A stretch of DNA of 52,958 bases, taken from Lachnospiraceae bacterium (GTDB taxonomy: Bacteria; Bacillota; Clostridia; Lachnospirales; Lachnospiraceae). Positions within the stretch are counted from its first letter, which is position 1, and each line of letters opens with the position of its first letter. The position numbers and the translations under genes are program-made. This document shows positions 50,413-52,958 of this stretch, one piece after another. Location: assembly GCA_009780115.1 (NCBI GenBank), contig WRAQ01000020.1, positions 1 through 52,958 of the forward strand. Reading direction: 5' to 3'. A model generated the notes under the pieces. It saw only the letters and a list, made by a program, of their open reading frames with translations. It made no database searches and had not been told where the DNA came from.

Positions 50413-51555
50413 TTATCTGTTTAAATAAATTTTATGCAAAATATCAATTTTTTCTTTTAACGAATAACCGGCTTCCGCCACGGTTTCTGACATATCAGTT
50501 CTAGCTTGGCTGCCATTGGCGATTTCAACCGTTTTTTTAATCCAAGCATTAAGATTATCCGGTAAAAATGAGATATTTGATGTAATTTTTGCTTCGCGGG
50601 GCACAACTTCACTGGCAAGGCATTTTAACCCGGTAGATTGTGCTTCAATTAATACTAATCCAAGCCCCTCAAATCTCGAGGGTAATAAAAAAATATCCAT
50701 TGCTTGTAATAGAACATCAGTATCGTTACGATAACCTAGTACCAAAACTTTATCGGATAAGCCTAAGTTTTCAATTTGATTCACAACGTTTTCCATAAGT
50801 TCGCCGGTTCCGATTAACATAAGCTTTGCGTTGGGGACTTTCTGAATCACTTTATTGAAAATATTGATTAGCATTTCATGATTTTTTGCGTAAGAAAACC
50901 GGCCGATATGGCCAATCACAAAAGAATCTTCAATGTCTAATTCTTTTCTTGCCATATCTCTTATATTTGGTTTGTACGAAAATCTTTCGGTATCAATAGC
51001 ATTATTGAGAATTATAATTTTTTCGCGGGGTATTTGCTCACCGAATAACCAATCAGCCGCTTTATCCGAGCAGGCACAGAAATGAGTTGCTAAATCAGCA
51101 TTAAATGCTGCTTTTACTTCTTCGTGAACTTCAAGAGCTTCCTGGCGCTTATCTTTATCAACAACATCAATGTTTGAACTGTGGGAGTGAACGATGATAA
51201 CAGGGATATTTCGTTGAACTGCGATTTCTTCAATTAAAAAGCCTTTCCAGAATGAAGTATGCAAATGTAAAATATCATAACTCTCATCAAAAACTAGATT
51301 TAATTCATCAATAAATTTATTTTTATTCTCGCTGGGGTAGCAGGATAGATAATGTAGCTTACAGCCCAATTCATTAAGCTCGCCCGGTATATTAACCGGC
51401 TCTTTACTAATACTTAGGAAGTCAAACTGGAACTTTGCTTTATCCAAGTACCGTATATTATTAAGCATATAGTTTGATACTCCGCCGCCGGCAGCCAAGG
51501 GAGGCGGGTATTGGAGGATTTTGGTCTTTTTCACGCAAGCATCTTGACTAATCAA
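50413..51555 (-). CDS. GT4 glycosyltransferase (EpsF/CapM-like)
   Basis: A family 4 GT-B transferase with ILQYPPPLAAGGGVSNYML (13-31), HLHTSFWKGFLIEEIA and IIVHSHSSNID in the acceptor domain, and VIGHIGRFSYAKNHEMLI, MDIFLLPSRFEGLGLVLIEAQSTGL (EX7E) in the donor domain. The start is TTG at 51555 overlapping the stop of the PIN toxin gene, with GAGG eight bases upstream. GTG at 51534 is the alternative. The overlap suggests read-through from the toxin-antitoxin promoter. Confidence 0.9.
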   Translation of the reverse strand: MISQDACVKKTKILQYPPPLAAGGGVSNYMLNNIRYLDKAKFQFDFLSISKEPVNIPGELNELGCKLHYLSCYPSENKNKFIDELNLVFDESYDILHLHTSFWKGFLIEEIAVQRNIPVIIVHSHSSNIDVVDKDKRQEALEVHEEVKAAFNADLATHFCACSDKAADWLFGEQIPREKIIILNNAIDTERFSYKPNIRDMARKELDIEDSFVIGHIGRFSYAKNHEMLINIFNKVIQKVPNAKLMLIGTGELMENVVNQIENLGLSDKVLVLGYRNDTDVLLQAMDIFLLPSRFEGLGLVLIEAQSTGLKCLASEVVPREAKITSNISFLPDNLNAWIKKTVEIANGSQARTDMSETVAEAGYSLKEKIDILHKIYLNR

Positions 51556-51968
51556 ATTTCTAACCTCTTAATGATTTCTTCCGGTGCAATCGCTTCAACT
51601 GGTGACCCGGTATAATCCTTAAGATTGCGCGTAACGATATAATTAACTTTATGGCGTTTTCCACAATATGCAATTAAAGCATCCTCATAATCGGTTATGG
51701 GCAAATCAAAAGCTTTCTCACAATCGGTGCCAGTTACATCTAATACATTTATAACCGCAAGCAGGCCTAGAAGTGCTTGTTTTGTCTTTTCTCTATCCCT
51801 CAATTTCTTTTGGAGAATATAATGAATATCGGTGAATGAACTAGCAGTGATGCAAGCTTCGGCTTTATTTTCGGCAACGGCAAGTATAATATTTTGTGCC
51901 GCTTTTGCCCAAGGTTCACGATTCATCATCGCATCAAGGATAATATTCGTATCAATCAGAAGTTTCAT
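51552..51968 (-). CDS. PIN-domain toxin (VapC-like) of a type II toxin-antitoxin pair
   Basis: A 138-aa PIN-fold RNase. Acidic residues are in the expected places: D6 in LLIDTNIILD, D47 in the TDIHY helix, D93/D96 in ITDYEDALIAY, and D118 in TRNLKDY. PIN toxins cut RNA with Mg or Mn ions and are held inactive by the partner antitoxin. The gene overlaps the antitoxin gene by 17 bases. AGGAG is not needed, because translation is probably coupled. Confidence 0.9.
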   Translation of the reverse strand: MKLLIDTNIILDAMMNREPWAKAAQNIILAVAENKAEACITASSFTDIHYILQKKLRDREKTKQALLGLLAVINVLDVTGTDCEKAFDLPITDYEDALIAYCGKRHKVNYIVTRNLKDYTGSPVEAIAPEEIIKRLEI

Positions 51969-52182
51969 AGCGTTCGAGCCGTTCCTCTCTTGTCTGTTCT
52001 AGAGTGGTTCCATCGTTAGGGATAATCCCGAACAATGATTTTGCAATATCTACTTTGTTTTGAATAGTACTTGATAATTTTGCTACACTCTTACCGTTCT
52101 TGGTAATAAAAATATCTTGTTCAGAAACAAGGGAAAGATATCTACCGATATTACTTTTAAATTCGGTGGCAGTAACTAACAT
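51952..52182 (-). CDS. Phd/YefM-family antitoxin
   Basis: A 76-aa protein with the Phd/YefM N-terminal fold (VTATEFKSNIGRYLSLV, 3-19; IFITKNGKSVAKL) and a C-terminal acidic tail (TREERLERYETSD) that would wrap the PIN toxin. Phd-type antitoxins bind their own operator; palindromes lie around the promoter just upstream. AGGAG precedes the ATG at 52182. Confidence 0.9.
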   Translation of the reverse strand: MLVTATEFKSNIGRYLSLVSEQDIFITKNGKSVAKLSSTIQNKVDIAKSLFGIIPNDGTTLEQTREERLERYETSD

Positions 52183-52201
52183 ATTACAACTCCTTTCTTA
52201 A

Positions 52202-52282
52202 ATCGGACGATATTTAGCATTTCCAATCCTAAGGTTATTATACCAAAATCGAACGTTTTTTGTCAACAAAAATCGTTCGATT
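52202..52282. promoter_or_regulatory. Operator palindromes of the toxin-antitoxin operon
   Basis: Three ATCGNNCGAT-type sites: ATCGGACGAT (52202-52211), the imperfect ATCGAACGTT (52248-52257) and ATCGTTCGAT (52272-52281). The last two also make a long inverted repeat AATCGAACG/CGTTCGATT (52247-52282) around the -35 box. They are likely binding sites for the antitoxin. Confidence 0.75.
52237..52266 (-). promoter_or_regulatory. Sigma-A promoter of the toxin-antitoxin operon
   Basis: On the minus strand TTGACA (52266-52261), an 18-base spacer and TATAAT (52242-52237), both perfect hexamers. Confidence 0.88.
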
Positions 52283-52307
52283 ACCCATGCCTAGATTTTG
52301 GTTTATT

Positions 52308-52553
52308 TCATACAATATCTTTAAAAAATCCTTTTCTAATATTATAACCTAGCCTGCTTTCCATGCAAAGCTGCACCAAATAAAGTAACATTTCATGCTC
52401 ATATTCTGTAAGGGGGGTGGTAAAATCAAAGGCATTTCGAACAATCTCAATATTTATATTAGGGTTTATATCTAATATTTTATTAGCAATAATGACAAAG
52501 CCACTAATATCATCTTTATTTATATTAATATTTTTTAGAAAAGTTTCTACATT
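52308..52553 (-). pseudogene. Orphan C-terminal gene fragment without start codon
   Basis: An open frame of 81 codons with no start, ending in TGA. It directly follows the TAG of the integrase fragment in the same frame. Its product (for example FVIIANKILDINPN and LTEYEHEMLLYLVQLCMES) is Ile/Asn-rich and unlike the integrase, so it is from another gene. I do not recognise the parent. It contains a six-G run (52412-52417). Confidence 0.6.
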
Positions 52554-52781
52554 CTAGGTATTGAGGAAGTACGCAGGGGCAGTAGCCGCCAGCGGTTCAC
52601 CGTTCCACTTTGTAAAGAGCCTGTTCGTATCTACCCATGAGCCGCCGCATATTTCTTTTTGCTCGTTCTGCCATGCTCGGTATTCTTTGAGAATATCCAT
52701 CACTTCCTTATCATTCCACTTGTCGCTTTTGGTTGGGTCGGGCTTATAGGTTGTAGACTTGGTTATTTGCTTTCCGTCCAC
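52554..52781 (-). pseudogene. Tyrosine-recombinase (integrase) fragment
   Basis: The segment DTNRLFTKWNGEPLAATAPAYF and the helix MDILKEYRAWQNEQK are typical of the start of the catalytic domain of Tn916/phage-type integrases. The preceding VDGKQITKSTTYKPDP is typical of the arm-binding N-terminal domain, so the region between appears deleted. The frame ends at TAG before any catalytic R/H/Y residues. The same frame is open upstream to about 52889. It is a dead remnant of a mobile element. Confidence 0.65.
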
Positions 52782-52885
52782 AGAATACCCACAGGACCTT
52801 GATAGTTCATGTCGTGGGTATGGATATGCCCATGCAAAAATAACACGGCTTTTTTTATATGCCGTCTGGCAGTAGAATTTTTTAT
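52763..52885 (-). pseudogene. Short orphan frame with HGHIHTHD motif
   Basis: A 40-codon open frame without a start codon, in another frame than the integrase fragment and overlapping its upstream end. Its product includes VLFLHGHIHTHDMNYQGP. The GHxH element resembles the end of a calcineurin-like phosphoesterase, or a His-rich relaxase-type motif. It is too short to decide. The last 70 bases of the window show no gene. Confidence 0.35.
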
Positions 52886-52958
52886 CTATTTAGTATGATG
52901 CTAATGTTTCCCCAAGCGAAAAAGCCTTTTCGCAATCTTTCAAAAATACCGTTTCCCT

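Noticed and set aside
50393-50428. Tiny ORF MQNIDETYLFK after the WbsX-like gene, similar in leader to the 36433 remnant
   Set aside because: Only the first few bases resemble the remnant; the protein does not align, so homology is not supported.

Overview
The window (52,958 bp, AT-rich) looks like a chromosomal segment of a motile low-GC Gram-positive anaerobe, most likely a clostridial (Lachnospirales-like) bacterium. The flagellins have the short N-D1/C-D1 form and the 'MVVQ.NLTAMNSNRML' start seen in that group. Shine-Dalgarno sites are strong AAGGAGG types, promoters are sigma-A and sigma-28 types, and no outer-membrane or LPS-core genes are seen. The species cannot be named from the sequence.

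Layout. (1) 1-3448: three tandem flagellin genes (the first cut by the window edge) with structured leaders, one clear sigma-28 promoter and hairpin terminators, then an unrecognised 147-aa gene. (2) 3512-7502: three glycosyltransferase genes (GT2+CgeB-like fusion, GT2+TPR, GT11 fucosyltransferase type), placed like flagellin-glycosylation genes. (3) 7530-8951: an orphan COG1672/DUF234-type ATPase with paired inverted repeats in its upstream region. (4) 9222-12994: a nonulosonic-acid module (CMP-sugar synthetase fused to a PseG-like hydrolase, NeuB-like synthase) and an APH/choline-kinase-like phosphotransferase. (5) 12962-19149, minus: GT-B-like protein, ABC flippase-type exporter, DUF6044-like membrane protein, HP-motif GT-B protein. 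(6) 19386-26649: a small P-loop kinase and a minus-strand operon of a secreted protein plus five glycosyltransferases. (7) 26785-31094: GT-C-like membrane protein with an apparently leaderless transcript, a single-TM protein and a large secreted protein. (8) 31197-36417: a VioA-type aminotransferase, B12-type radical SAM protein, WbqC-like protein, PglD/NeuD-like acyltransferase and a propeller-like protein, probably one unusual amino-sugar pathway. (9) 36433-50380: a gene remnant and about ten glycosyltransferase or modification genes on both strands. (10) 50413-52958: GT4, a Phd/PIN toxin-antitoxin pair, then integrase and other gene fragments marking a mobile-element scar.

Together the genes look like a large glycan island next to flagellin: it makes nucleotide-activated nonulosonate and 4-amino-4,6-dideoxy sugars, assembles glycans with more than 15 transferases and exports them with an ABC flippase. 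The acceptors could be flagellin, the two paralogous secreted proteins or the cell wall; sequence alone cannot decide.

The most unusual features are: one accessory Rossmann-like domain recurring on eight otherwise unrelated enzymes (32 to 50 kb); a two-hairpin leader element repeated three times in front of polysaccharide genes; a nine-G tract in the radical SAM gene that could cause phase variation; a 20-codon remnant of a neighbouring 851-aa gene; and a leaderless promoter.
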